Shown here: in pieces, positions 1 to 7,669 of the stretch
Position numbering within the stretch: the stretch's first letter is position 1
How the letters are laid out: each line of letters opens with the position of its first letter
The notes under the pieces: model-generated
Seen by the model: the letters and a program-made list of their open reading frames with translations, nothing else
What the model was told of the DNA's origin: nothing
Database searches by the model: none
Origin: Streptomyces sp. NRRL WC-3618
Lineage (GTDB): Bacteria; Actinomycetota; Actinomycetes; Streptomycetales; Streptomycetaceae
DNA: 19,120 nt
Assembly: GCF_001280005.1 (NCBI RefSeq)
Contig: NZ_LGDW01000055.1
Span: forward strand, 1-19,120
Reading direction: 5' to 3'
Program-made: the position numbers and the translations under genes

Positions 1-1787
1 GGGCGGGGGGGCGCGGTGCGGCGGCGGAGGAAGCGGGGGAGGGCCAGGGTGACGAAGCCTTCCGCCTGCATCGCGGCCAGGCCGATGCGGGGGAGGTCGC
101 CGGAGGCGCGGTAGACGACGAAGCGGGGTTCCCAGCGGGGGCGGAACTTGGCGTTGAACTTGTACAGGGACTCGATCTGGAACCAGCGGGACAGGAACAC
201 CAGCAGGCCGCGCCACGCGCGCAGTACCGGCCCCGCGCCGATCTTCTCGCCGCGGGCCAGTGCCGAGCGGAACATGGCGAAGTTGAGGGAGACGCGGGTG
301 ACGCCGTGGCGGGGGGCGGCCTCCAGGGCGGCCACGATGAGGAGTTCGTTCATGCCGGGGTCGGCCGCGCGGTCGCGCCGCATCAGGTCCAGGGAGACAC
401 CGTCGGGGCCCCAGGGGACGAAGTGCAGGATCGCCTTCAGGTCGCCGTACGGGCCGGGCTGGTCGTCGGTCTTGTGGGCGGTGGCGATCAGGCAGTCGCC
501 GTCGCCCGGGTCGCCGATGCGGCCCAGCGCCATGGAGAAGCCGCGCTCGGTGTCGGTGCCGCGCCAGTCCTCCGCGGCGAGCCGAATGCGGTCCAGTTCC
601 GCGTCGCCGAGATCACGGATGCGCCGTACCCGGGTTTCGTAGCCCGCGCGTTCGATGCGCTTGACCATCTGGCGCACGTTGCGCATCGCGCGCCCGGCCA
701 GGGAGAAATCCGCGACGTCCACCACCGCCTCGTCGCCCAGTTCGAGCGCGTCGAGGCCGGTCTCGCGGGTCCAGACCTCGCCGCCGGTCTCGGAGCAGCC
801 CATGACGGCGGGGGTCCAGGAGTGGGCCTTGGCCTCGTCCATGAAGCGTTCGATGGCGCCCGGCCAGGCCTCGACGTCACCGATCGGGTCGCCGCTGGCG
901 AGCATCACGCCGGAGACGACGCGGTAGGTGACGGCGGCCTTGCCGCTGGGGGAGAAGACGACCGCCTTGTCGCGGCGCAGCGCGAAGTGGCCGAGGGAGT
1001 CGCGGCGGCCGTGCTTGTCGAGGAGGACGCGCAGCCGGTCCTCGTCCTCCGGGGTCAGGCGGGCGGCCGGGTGTTCGGGCCGGAACGCGAAGTAGATCGT
1101 CGTGATGGCGGTCAGCAGGCCGAGGGCGCCGAGCGAGTATCCGACGGTCCAGGAGGTCGGCCCGGCGTAGTCGACGGGGCCCTCGAAGCCGAACAGGCCG
1201 TACATGACGTGGGAGAGGAGCTCGGCGAGGCTGGGATCGCCGTACATGCGGTTGCTGTGGGCGCTCACTATGACCAGCCCGAGCCCGAGCGAACCGGCGC
1301 TCATCAGCACGAAGTTGGTCAGCGCGCGCCAGCGGCTGCGCGGGTCGGGCAGCGCCTCGAACTCCGTACGGTGGCGCAGCACCATCACCAGCAGGAGTAC
1401 GGAGATGAGGAGCCCGACGAACGAGTGCCGGTAGGCGAACTGGGCCACGGCGCCGGCCGGCAGCAGGGCCACGGCGGCGCGCCAGGCCCGGCGCTTGCGG
1501 CGCCTGAGGCCGTGCGCGAGGAGCAGCAGGAGGACGCCGGTGCTGAGCGAGAGCGCGGCGGCGAAGGGGCCGAGCGCGCCGGGCAGCACCTCCGCGAGCG
1601 CGTGCATCCGGCTGTGCCGGAAGCGCGGGAACACGCCTGCCGCGATGTCGACCAGGCCCACGAGCGCACAGGCCCGGGCTACCCAGGCGGGGACGGCTTC
1701 GGGACGCGGACCGCGCAGTACGCGCGGCAATTGACGTGATCGTTCCGGAACCTCGCCCGACATTTCGCCATCTATCCTGACAGACAT
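1..1787 (-). CDS. mprF: MprF/LysX-type phosphatidylglycerol lysyltransferase (DUF2156), C-terminus beyond window
   Basis: An integral membrane enzyme expected to transfer an aminoacyl group, usually lysine, from charged tRNA to phosphatidylglycerol, which lowers envelope charge and protects against cationic peptides. I translated it by hand: 595 codons with no stop before position 1. Residues ~34-53, 64-93, 102-137, 157-175 and 212-235 are hydrophobic membrane segments. From ~245 on is the cytosolic synthase domain, with RRDSLGHFALRRDKAVVF (261-278), ASGDPIGD (297-304), and later SLDLMRRD and VSLNFAMFRS. These blocks match the N-terminal half of mycobacterial LysX closely. In LysX a lysyl-tRNA synthetase domain follows about where this window ends, so whether this protein is stand-alone or fused cannot be seen. 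The start is ATG at 1787; an in-frame ATG at 1763 is the alternative, and neither has a clear ribosome site. It is divergent from the esterase at 1997. Family assignment is firm; lysine specificity is inferred. Confidence 0.9.
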   Translation of the reverse strand, partial: MSVRIDGEMSGEVPERSRQLPRVLRGPRPEAVPAWVARACALVGLVDIAAGVFPRFRHSRMHALAEVLPGALGPFAAALSLSTGVLLLLLAHGLRRRKRRAWRAAVALLPAGAVAQFAYRHSFVGLLISVLLLVMVLRHRTEFEALPDPRSRWRALTNFVLMSAGSLGLGLVIVSAHSNRMYGDPSLAELLSHVMYGLFGFEGPVDYAGPTSWTVGYSLGALGLLTAITTIYFAFRPEHPAARLTPEDEDRLRVLLDKHGRRDSLGHFALRRDKAVVFSPSGKAAVTYRVVSGVMLASGDPIGDVEAWPGAIERFMDEAKAHSWTPAVMGCSETGGEVWTRETGLDALELGDEAVVDVADFSLAGRAMRNVRQMVKRIERAGYETRVRRIRDLGDAELDRIRLAAEDWRGTDTERGFSMALGRIGDPGDGDCLIATAHKTDDQPGPYGDLKAILHFVPWGPDGVSLDLMRRDRAADPGMNELLIVAALEAAPRHGVTRVSLNFAMFRSALARGEKIGAGPVLRAWRGLLVFLSRWFQIESLYKFNAKFRPRWEPRFVVYRASGDLPRIGLAAMQAEGFVTLALPRFLRRRTAPPR

Positions 1788-1857
1788 CGCATCCCATTGG
1801 TTCTGCGAGAGACCTCGAATCCGGAGCCGATCCGGCATCCGGTGGCATTGCGCCCTC

Positions 1858-1886
1858 TAGGACGGTGTCCCCGTGGGTGAGGTTCA
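1858..1886 (-). promoter_or_regulatory. ECF-sigma-like promoter for the mprF-like gene
   Basis: Read on the minus strand, TGAACC (1886-1881), a 16-nt spacer and CGTCCTA (1864-1858) resemble the AAC / CGTC pattern of envelope-stress ECF sigma factors (sigma-E, sigma-W, sigma-M class). Transcription would start near 1850, giving a leader of about 60 nt before the ATG at 1787. An envelope-stress promoter fits an MprF-type gene. This is a motif reading, not a mapped start. Confidence 0.45.
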
Positions 1887-1897
1887 CTCACCCGCGG
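1871..1897. repeat. 27-nt inverted repeat in the divergent promoter region
   Basis: The arms CCGTGGGTGAG (1871-1881) and CTCACCCGCGG (1887-1897) pair at 10 of 11 positions, and the eleventh is a G-T wobble. The loop is GTTCA. The core GGGTGAG/CTCACCC is perfect. It overlaps the -35 element proposed for the mprF-like gene. It could be a dimeric repressor or activator site. If transcribed from further upstream it would form a stable hairpin, but there is no T-run, so it is not a typical intrinsic terminator. Confidence 0.7.
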
Positions 1898-1922
1898 AAA
1901 GCCATATCAAAGGACAGTCAAA
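1896..1922 (+). promoter_or_regulatory. possible ECF-like promoter for the esterase
   Basis: On the plus strand, GGAAA (1896-1900), 16 nt and GTCAAA (1917-1922) loosely follow the GGAAC-N16-GTC pattern. The last base of the -35 is off-consensus. It would give a leader of roughly 65-70 nt before the ATG at 1997. Confidence 0.25.
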
Positions 1923-1996
1923 GTCCGGGGCAAGCTGCGGTGAAGGTACACGAAGGAAGCGGCCGTCGTCGGCGGAGAGAACGGGCAACTGCAGTC

Positions 1997-3118
1997 ATGG
2001 GTCTCACGAGCAAGACGGTGCTGGCGCTGGCGATCCTGGCGGCCGCCCTGTTGTTCATCGGCACGATCGCGTTCTGGCCCCGGCTGGCGCGCCCCAACTG
2101 GCGGGCCGTCGGCGGCCGGGCGGTGCTGCTGCTGGCCACCCAGGTCGCGGTGTTCGCCGCGGTCGCTCTCGCCGTCAACCAGAGTTTCGGTTTCTACGCG
2201 TCCTGGGACGACCTCCTGGGCAGGGAGACCGACCAGGGCGTGGTCGTCGACCACAGCAAGGGGGCGCACCGCGACTTCCGGGTCCTCTCCACCCAGTCGG
2301 TGAGTGTGCCCGGCGGTCATATGCCCAGGGTCGGTGGACAGATCCAGAAGATCGGGGTCGTCGGCAAGAAGTCGGGCATCACCTCCCCGGCGTACGTCTA
2401 TCTGCCACCGGAGTACTTCCAGCCGCGGTACGCGAAGCGCACCTTTCCGGTGGTCGTTGTCCTCACCGGCTATCCGGGGACCGCCAAGGCCCTGGTCGAC
2501 AAGCTCAACTTTCCGGACACCGCGCACGGACTGGCGAGGGACGGCCGGGCGCAGCCGATGATCCTGGTGATGCTGCGGCCGACCGTGGCGCCGCCCCGGG
2601 ACACCGAGTGCGTGGATGTGCCGGGCGGGCCGCAGACGGAGACGTTCTTCGCGCGGGACCTGCCCGCGGCCCTCGCCGGCCACTACCGGGTGGGTCCTGG
2701 GCCCGGCGGCTGGGGCATCATCGGCGACTCGACGGGCGGCTACTGCGCGCTGAAGATCGCGATGCACCACCCGCGCGCGTACACCGCCGCGGTGGGTCTG
2801 TCGCCGTACTACAAGGCTCCGGTCGACGCCACCACGGGGGACCTCTTCAAGGGCGACAAGAAGCTGAAGCGGGAAGCGGACCTGGAGTGGTACGCCGAGC
2901 ACATGCCGGCGCCCGACGTCTCCCTGCTGGTCACCACCAGCAGGCACGGGGAGACCAACCACGGTGCGACGATGCGGTTCGTGGATCTCGTCAAGGGGAA
3001 GGCCCCGACCAGGATCTCGACGATCGTCCTGGAGAGCGGCGGCCACAACTTCAACACCTGGCGGCGCGAGATACCCGCGTCGCTGGAGTGGCTGAGCCAG
3101 CGGTTGACGGACCGCTGA
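1997..3118 (+). CDS. membrane-anchored alpha/beta hydrolase (antigen 85/FrmB-like esterase)
   Basis: 373 aa. Two N-terminal hydrophobic segments (about residues 7-27 and 40-60) are followed by an extracytoplasmic alpha/beta-hydrolase domain of the esterase D / antigen 85 family. Visible features are PAYVYLPPEY and FPVVVVLTGYPG on the core strands, the nucleophile elbow GDSTGG with Ser245, and the late catalytic His350 in SGGHNFNTW. The acid residue I cannot assign with certainty. The reading frame is open from 1865, but those extra 44 residues are Arg-rich and unlike a signal region. MGLTSKTVLAL is the natural start, although no strong ribosome site precedes it. The family includes mycolyltransferases and S-formylglutathione hydrolases; in a non-mycolate organism a general envelope esterase is more likely. 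The substrate is unknown. It is divergently paired with the mprF-like gene, suggesting shared control. Confidence 0.8.
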   Translation: MGLTSKTVLALAILAAALLFIGTIAFWPRLARPNWRAVGGRAVLLLATQVAVFAAVALAVNQSFGFYASWDDLLGRETDQGVVVDHSKGAHRDFRVLSTQSVSVPGGHMPRVGGQIQKIGVVGKKSGITSPAYVYLPPEYFQPRYAKRTFPVVVVLTGYPGTAKALVDKLNFPDTAHGLARDGRAQPMILVMLRPTVAPPRDTECVDVPGGPQTETFFARDLPAALAGHYRVGPGPGGWGIIGDSTGGYCALKIAMHHPRAYTAAVGLSPYYKAPVDATTGDLFKGDKKLKREADLEWYAEHMPAPDVSLLVTTSRHGETNHGATMRFVDLVKGKAPTRISTIVLESGGHNFNTWRREIPASLEWLSQRLTDR

Positions 3119-3231
3119 CGGACCGCCGGCGCCTGCCGCACACGGCGAGAACGCTGACGCCCCAAGCCTTGTAAGGGTTTCGGGCTGCAGTGTTTTTGCC
3201 GCGCGAGGCGCCAAGATTCGCCTACGCGCGG

Positions 3232-3237
3232 TAAGTT
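3232..3237 (+). promoter_or_regulatory. possible -10 element, leaderless start
   Basis: TAAGTT ends 7 nt before the ATG at 3245, the distance expected when transcription starts at or next to the start codon. No clear -35 and no ribosome site precede this ATG. The 126-nt spacer 3119-3244 holds nothing else I can name. Confidence 0.3.
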
Positions 3238-3244
3238 TCTGGCC

Positions 3245-4546
3245 ATGCCACGTGGACGCCACCGCCATTCACCACCTCTGCACAGGTTGCTGCCTCCCGC
3301 AGCGATAGCGGGCGTCTCGCTCGCCTGCTCGCTGGGGCCATGGGTGTTCACGGATACCGGCATCCTCCGGGTGCTCGCCGCGTTCGCCGCGGCGATCACG
3401 GTCGTGGGCGCGGCTGTCATGCGCCGCTGGGACGCCGAGGCGGGCAAGCAGGTCGCCGACCTCACGCGCGCGCGTGCGGGCGACGACTGGCGGCACGAGG
3501 AGCGCGTCGCGGAACTGGAGACCGACCTGGAGGAGTCCCGCGAACTGCGCGCCAAGCTGGAGCAGAAGCTGCGCGCGAAGCGCACCGAGCTCCAGGGCCT
3601 GCGCAACGAGCACGCGGCGCTGCTGCGGCGGTACGCCACGGCGGAGACCGAGCGGGCCAGCGCGCTGGAGGGCCGGCGACTGCTGGAGCTCGAGGTGTCG
3701 GAACCGGCGCAGGACGCGGACACGCACGCGGGTGCGGGCGCAGGCGTGAAGGTGCCCGCTGCCAGGAGCTCGGCGCGGGAGCTTCCCGCCGGGTCCGGCA
3801 AGGCGGCGAAGGCGACGGACGAGGCCGACTCCGACGCGGCGGCACTGGACGCGGCGGCAGGTGTGTCGGCGGCGCCGGACGACGGGGACGGGGACGGGGA
3901 CGCGGAGGAGACCTCGGCGGCACCGGCGATCTTCTCCCCGGCGGGTTCCTCGCTCTTCCTGCGGGCGCAGGCTGCGCTGGCCAGATTCGACGGTGAGGCT
4001 CCGAGGAGGACCGAACCGGCCCCTGTCGCCGCGAAGGTGTCCGCAGCGGTCTCAGCGGCCCCCAAGGCCCTTGACGGCGCCGCCGTCGGCAAGGCGGAGG
4101 CCGCGCTGGAGGACGAGGCGAAGGGGAAGTCCGAGGCGGCTCGCGGGCATACGCGCGCCGCCGCCACCTCCGGCTCCACCTCCACCTCCACCGAGGCGAA
4201 GCCCGCCAACCCCACGCGCGGTGACGGGCACTACACCGTGCCGACCGCGGTGGCCGTCGTACCGACCAGCGCGCCCGTACGCAGGCCCCCGGCCGAGGGC
4301 GGGTTCGACTTCTTCGGTACGCAGAAGGAGACGGCGTCGGCCGCGCTGGACGCCGTGCAGAACGAGGACCTCGCCGACGTCGTCGGTCAGGAGGCCCTCG
4401 CGCTGCACAAGGCGGAGTCCGAGGCGCAGTTCAAGCCGGCGGACGAGCAGTCGCGCGGCATCGGAATCAGCCAGGTCATCGACCTGACGGCGCACGACGA
4501 GACCGAGCAGATCGACCTCCAGGGGCTGCGGAGCGCGGTGTCCTGA
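3245..4546 (+). CDS. membrane protein with coiled coil and Ala-rich linker, function unknown
   Basis: 433 aa; not recognised as a named family. The N-terminus is basic (MPRGRHRH), followed by two membrane segments at about 17-35 and 40-58. A charged helical stretch from ~62 to ~150 (HEERVAELETDLEESRELR and onward) reads as a coiled coil. Residues ~155-330 are a low-complexity Ala/Glu/Asp/Ser region that looks disordered. The C-terminus is compositionally more normal: VPTAVAVVPTSAPVRRPP, then GGFDFFGTQKE, ending with ISQVIDLTAHDETEQIDLQGL. The pattern suggests a membrane-tethered scaffold with a conserved tail, but no enzymatic motif is visible. It is transcribed alone and converges on the PH-domain pair with 60 nt between stops. 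Coding status is supported by consistent codon bias along its length. Confidence 0.8.
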   Translation: MPRGRHRHSPPLHRLLPPAAIAGVSLACSLGPWVFTDTGILRVLAAFAAAITVVGAAVMRRWDAEAGKQVADLTRARAGDDWRHEERVAELETDLEESRELRAKLEQKLRAKRTELQGLRNEHAALLRRYATAETERASALEGRRLLELEVSEPAQDADTHAGAGAGVKVPAARSSARELPAGSGKAAKATDEADSDAAALDAAAGVSAAPDDGDGDGDAEETSAAPAIFSPAGSSLFLRAQAALARFDGEAPRRTEPAPVAAKVSAAVSAAPKALDGAAVGKAEAALEDEAKGKSEAARGHTRAAATSGSTSTSTEAKPANPTRGDGHYTVPTAVAVVPTSAPVRRPPAEGGFDFFGTQKETASAALDAVQNEDLADVVGQEALALHKAESEAQFKPADEQSRGIGISQVIDLTAHDETEQIDLQGLRSAVS

Positions 4547-4606
4547 CGGTCGGTCATCTCCTGTCGCGCCGTCACGTCCGGTACCCGAGGTCCCCCGTTG
4601 GCCCTG

Positions 4607-5944
4607 TTACGCCATCCAGCGGTCCGGTCGTGCGTCCCGCCGTCCCGTCCGGGAGCGCTCCGCCTGACCCCGGAGCAGCTCCGCGGCCTCCTGTGCGTCC
4701 CGTAGACCGGCTGTGACCGTCCTGTTGGCCCCCGTGTCCACGTGGACGTCCGCGAGGCCCTTGAAGCGCGCCCAGGGCCCCTGCTCCAGCCGTACGCTCT
4801 GGACCTTGGCGTGCGGGACCAGGGCGATGCTGCGGCTGAGCAGCCCGTGCCGGGAGACGAAGACGCTGTCGGTGACGGCGATGCCGTAGCCGCGCCACCA
4901 GAACGGCAGGCACCAGCCCGCCCGGCGCGGCGGACGCGACAGGGACGCGGGCACGGTCACCCCGGGCAGCACCTGCCCTATGACCGCCTCCGCGATCTCG
5001 CGCGGAGCGACCGGCACCAGCACCGAGTTCGACGAACCCGCCACGTCCAGCTCCACCCGGACCCAGCCGCGCCGCCGCCACAGCAGCGGCTCCACGATCC
5101 TTACGGTCTGCACGCGCCCCGGCGGCACCGTCTCGTGCGTACGGTCCAGGAGGCCGTGGTCGATGCGCAGCCCGTCGGGGGACTCGCCGACCGTCCAGTC
5201 GTACTCGCTGATGAACCGCCCCACGCTGCTCGCGCCCGCCGCGCCGAGCAGCGGGACGCCGGTCGCGAGGACTGTCCACAGGCTGTGGGTGGCGAACCAG
5301 AGGACCGGCGGTACGACCAGCGCGGCGGCCAGCGCTCCCCAGGTCGAGCCGGTCAGCACCAGGGAGACGGCGAGCACGCGCGCGGGGACGTGCAGCAGCT
5401 GCCGGGCCGGTGCCTCGCCCACCTCGTGCGCGGTCTCGGGCGCGAACCCGGCCGCGCGGGCGAGGAGTTCGGCCCGCAGGGCACGCGCGTGCGCCTCGCC
5501 CAGGTAGGCCAGCTCGTCCTTCTTGTCCGTCCCGACGACGTCCAGCTTGAGCTTGGCGACGCCCGCGACCCGGGCCAGCAGCGGCTGGGTGATGTCGACG
5601 GCCTGGATGCGTTCGAGCCGGATGTGCGCGGTGCGCCGGAACAACAGGCCGGTGCGTATGCGCAGTTCGCTGTCGGTCACCGCGAAGTGGGTGAACCACC
5701 AGGTCAGGAAGCCGTACAGGGCGCCGCCCACGAGGCACGCGGCGAGGCCGAGCAGCAGGGTCGTGGTCGTCAGCCGGGTCAGCTGCCGCTGCGCCTGGTC
5801 GGGGTCGTGCACGCCCCACCCGATGAGCACGGCGACCGGCGCCCACGCCCGCCTGAGCGGTGTGACGGGATGCAGCCGCTGCTCGACGACCGGCTGCTTG
5901 CCGTCCTGCGTCGGTACGTCCGTCTCGGCGCCGGGGGTCGTCAC
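4607..5944 (-). CDS. PH-domain membrane protein, YdbT-like (DUF304/bPH_2)
   Basis: 445 aa, starting at GTG 5944. Membrane segments lie at ~62-86, 188-216 and 222-236, with a weaker one near 344-358. Three bacterial PH-like segments follow the membrane parts: ~89-160 ([40 protein letters not shown]), ~256-325 ([20 protein letters not shown]) and ~358-425 ([31 protein letters not shown]). This arrangement is that of Bacillus YdbT, which with YdbS is linked to resistance against a self-made bacteriocin and is under sigma-W; a similar protective role here is inference. Its GTG overlaps the TGA of the upstream PH gene (shared GTGA, 5941-5944), so the two are translationally coupled. It ends with TAA. 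The biochemical role is unknown. Confidence 0.85.
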   Translation of the reverse strand: MTTPGAETDVPTQDGKQPVVEQRLHPVTPLRRAWAPVAVLIGWGVHDPDQAQRQLTRLTTTTLLLGLAACLVGGALYGFLTWWFTHFAVTDSELRIRTGLLFRRTAHIRLERIQAVDITQPLLARVAGVAKLKLDVVGTDKKDELAYLGEAHARALRAELLARAAGFAPETAHEVGEAPARQLLHVPARVLAVSLVLTGSTWGALAAALVVPPVLWFATHSLWTVLATGVPLLGAAGASSVGRFISEYDWTVGESPDGLRIDHGLLDRTHETVPPGRVQTVRIVEPLLWRRRGWVRVELDVAGSSNSVLVPVAPREIAEAVIGQVLPGVTVPASLSRPPRRAGWCLPFWWRGYGIAVTDSVFVSRHGLLSRSIALVPHAKVQSVRLEQGPWARFKGLADVHVDTGANRTVTAGLRDAQEAAELLRGQAERSRTGRRDARPDRWMA

Positions 5945-6456
5945 AGCCCCGCCGATCGGGCCTGGCCGAGCTCGGTGAGCCGGTCCCGCAGGCGTTCCGC
6001 CTCCGCCGGTTCGAGGCCGGGGATGAGCGCGTCGGTCGCGGCGGCCGCCGTGTGCAGCTGCACGCTCGCCAGCCCGAAGTGCCGCGCGACGGGCCCCGAC
6101 GTCACCTCGACCAGCTGCATCCGCCCGTACGGCACGATCGTCTCCTCGCGCCACAGCACACCCCTGCTGATCAGCAGGTCGTCGGCGCGCTCGGCGTACC
6201 GCCAGGAGGCCCAGTTGCGGCCCAGCAGCGGCCAGCCCCACAGCAGCAGGCCGAGCGGCAGCAACGCGAAGGCGGCCCAGGCCGGCCCGGCGAGCAGGCC
6301 GAGCAGCAGCGCCGTACCGAGTGTCAGCGGTGCCAGCCAGACCACCAGCAGCAGTCGGCGCATCCGCAGTAAGTCCCTGGGCAGCCCCCGCCACACCGGC
6401 TCGTCGTGCGATTCGTCCCGCGTTTCGCCCGTGGTCTCCGGGCTCCCCGTCTCCAT
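5941..6456 (-). CDS. PH-domain membrane protein, YdbS-like, containing a TTA codon
   Basis: 171 aa. A polar N-terminus is followed by two membrane helices (~35-56 and 60-76) and one bacterial PH domain (~88-165) with [22 protein letters not shown] and [14 protein letters not shown] typical of DUF304/bPH_2. It resembles Bacillus YdbS, the small partner of YdbT, and sits directly upstream of the YdbT-like gene with a 4-nt overlap. Leu29 is encoded by TTA (plus-strand 6370-6372), which in Streptomyces needs the bldA tRNA and is rare in vegetative genes. The start at 6456 is chosen because an alternative in-frame ATG at 6489 would run into the divergent nuoD2 start and adds residues with no family resemblance. 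No ribosome site is seen; a TACGCT 6 nt upstream suggests a leaderless mRNA. Confidence 0.8.
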   Translation of the reverse strand: METGSPETTGETRDESHDEPVWRGLPRDLLRMRRLLLVVWLAPLTLGTALLLGLLAGPAWAAFALLPLGLLLWGWPLLGRNWASWRYAERADDLLISRGVLWREETIVPYGRMQLVEVTSGPVARHFGLASVQLHTAAAATDALIPGLEPAEAERLRDRLTELGQARSAGL

Positions 6457-6462
6457 GGCGCA

Positions 6463-6468
6463 AGCGTA
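6463..6468 (-). promoter_or_regulatory. possible -10 element of the PH-domain operon
   Basis: On the minus strand TACGCT ends 6 nt before the ATG at 6456. The whole divergent spacer to nuoD2 is only 31 nt and includes the palindrome CGTACGTACG (6465-6474) and GACAGACTGTC (6474-6484), so the promoters of the two units must overlap coding sequence or each other. Confidence 0.35.
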
Positions 6469-6487
6469 CGTACGACAGACTGTCTCC

Positions 6488-7657
6488 ATGAGTCCCACGA
6501 CGGAGTCCACGGAACCCACGGAGACCATCGTCGGTATCGGCGGCGCCGCGGAGAGCACCGACATGGTGCTCAACATCGGACCCCAGCACCCCTCCACGCA
6601 CGGCGTGCTGCGGCTGCGGCTCGTGCTCGACGGCGAACGGATCCAGCACGCGGAGCCGGTGATCGGCTATATGCACCGCGGTGCCGAGAAGCTCTTCGAG
6701 GCGCGTGACTACCGTCAGATCATCATGCTGGCGAACCGGCACGACTGGCTGTCGGCGTTCTCCAACGAGCTGGGCGTGGTCCTCGCCGTGGAGCGGATGC
6801 TCGGTATGGAGGTCCCCACGCGCGCGGTGTGGACGCGCACGCTGCTCGCGGAGCTGAACCGGGTGCTCAACCACCTGATGTTCCTGGGCTCGTATCCGCT
6901 GGAACTGGGCGGGATCACCCCGATCTTCTACGCCTTCACCGAGCGCGAGGAACTCCAGCACGTCATGGAGGAGCTCTCCGGCGGGCGCATGCACTACATG
7001 TTCAACCGTGTGGGCGGCCTCAAGGAGGACCTCCCGGCGGGCTGGACCACACGCGCGCGTGCCGTCGTCTCGGCCGTGCGCTCCCGCATGGACCGGTTCG
7101 ACGACCTGGTGATCGGCAACGAGATCTTCCGGGGGCGCACGCGCGGCGTGGGCGTGCTCTCGGCGGAGGCCGTGCACGCGTACGGCGTGAGCGGGCCGAT
7201 CGCGCGGGCCTCGGGCGTGGACTTCGACCTGCGCCGGGACGAGCCGTATCTGGCGTACGGGGAGCTCCAGGACACCCTGAAGGTGGTGACCCGGCAGGAG
7301 GGCGACTGTCTCGCCCGCTTCGAATGCCTGCTGGAGCAGACGCACAACGCCCTCGACCTCGCCGACGCCTGCCTCGACCGTCTCGCCGAGCTGGAGCCCG
7401 GCCCGATCAACCAGCGCCTGCCGAAGGTGCTGAAGGCGCCCGAGGGGCACACGTACGCGTGGACCGAGAACCCCCTCGGCATCAACGGCTACTACCTCGT
7501 CAGCAAGGGCGAGAAGACCCCGTACCGGCTGAAGCTGCGCTCGGCCTCCTACAACAACATCCAGGCGCTGGCCGTCCTGCTGCCCGGGACGCTGGTCGCG
7601 GACATGGTGGCGATCCTGGGGTCGCTGTTCTTCGTGGTCGGAGACATCGACAAGTAG
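6488..7657 (+). CDS. nuoD2: NADH-quinone oxidoreductase subunit D paralogue (solitary NuoD2)
   Basis: 389 aa, close to normal NuoD length. NuoD is the 49-kDa-type peripheral-arm subunit that lines the quinone pocket beside cluster N2. The signature GPQHPSTHG (31-39) contains His34 and His38, the latter equivalent to the quinone-site histidine. [17 protein letters not shown] (61-77) is present, with Arg64 equivalent to the Arg85 of bovine NDUFS2 that is dimethylated. NRHDWL (83-88) keeps the N2-proximal arginine (Arg84) but has Trp87 where complex I has the quinone-site tyrosine. SGGRMH keeps His169 near N2. The C-terminus GDIDK matches the family ending. No other nuo gene lies nearby, so this is a paralogue outside the main operon, as known in Streptomyces. 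CxxC pairs of NiFe hydrogenases are absent. It diverges from the PH operon and converges on a MidA-like methyltransferase. Confidence 0.92.
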   Translation: MSPTTESTEPTETIVGIGGAAESTDMVLNIGPQHPSTHGVLRLRLVLDGERIQHAEPVIGYMHRGAEKLFEARDYRQIIMLANRHDWLSAFSNELGVVLAVERMLGMEVPTRAVWTRTLLAELNRVLNHLMFLGSYPLELGGITPIFYAFTEREELQHVMEELSGGRMHYMFNRVGGLKEDLPAGWTTRARAVVSAVRSRMDRFDDLVIGNEIFRGRTRGVGVLSAEAVHAYGVSGPIARASGVDFDLRRDEPYLAYGELQDTLKVVTRQEGDCLARFECLLEQTHNALDLADACLDRLAELEPGPINQRLPKVLKAPEGHTYAWTENPLGINGYYLVSKGEKTPYRLKLRSASYNNIQALAVLLPGTLVADMVAILGSLFFVVGDIDK

Positions 7658-7669
7658 GGCCTCGCGGCC

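Noticed and set aside
306..1739. Long plus-strand frame antisense to the mprF-like gene
   Set aside because: The minus-strand frame shows clear LysX/MprF blocks; the plus frame is a Gly/Val/Ala-rich shadow.
1865..1996. N-terminal 44-residue extension of the esterase
   Set aside because: It is Arg-rich, would cover the inverted repeat and promoter-like elements, and precedes a natural membrane-anchor start at 1997.
4544..4574. TGACGG ... CCGTCA hairpin as terminator between convergent genes
   Set aside because: The arms are only 6 bp with a 19-nt loop and no T-run.
4742..6487. Plus-strand frame open across the PH-domain genes, upstream of and in frame with nuoD2
   Set aside because: It is antisense to two clear PH-domain genes and has no family motifs; the NuoD family starts at about 6488. 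Long spurious frames are expected at this GC content.
5945..7450. Minus-strand frame extending the YdbT-like protein upstream across nuoD2
   Set aside because: The segment is the mirror of nuoD2 codons and lacks PH or membrane features; the GTG at 5944 overlapping the upstream stop is the coherent start.
6488..7657. NiFe hydrogenase large subunit instead of NuoD
   Set aside because: The N- and C-terminal CxxC pairs that ligate NiFe are absent, and the quinone-site HPSTHG and GDIDK ending are those of NuoD.
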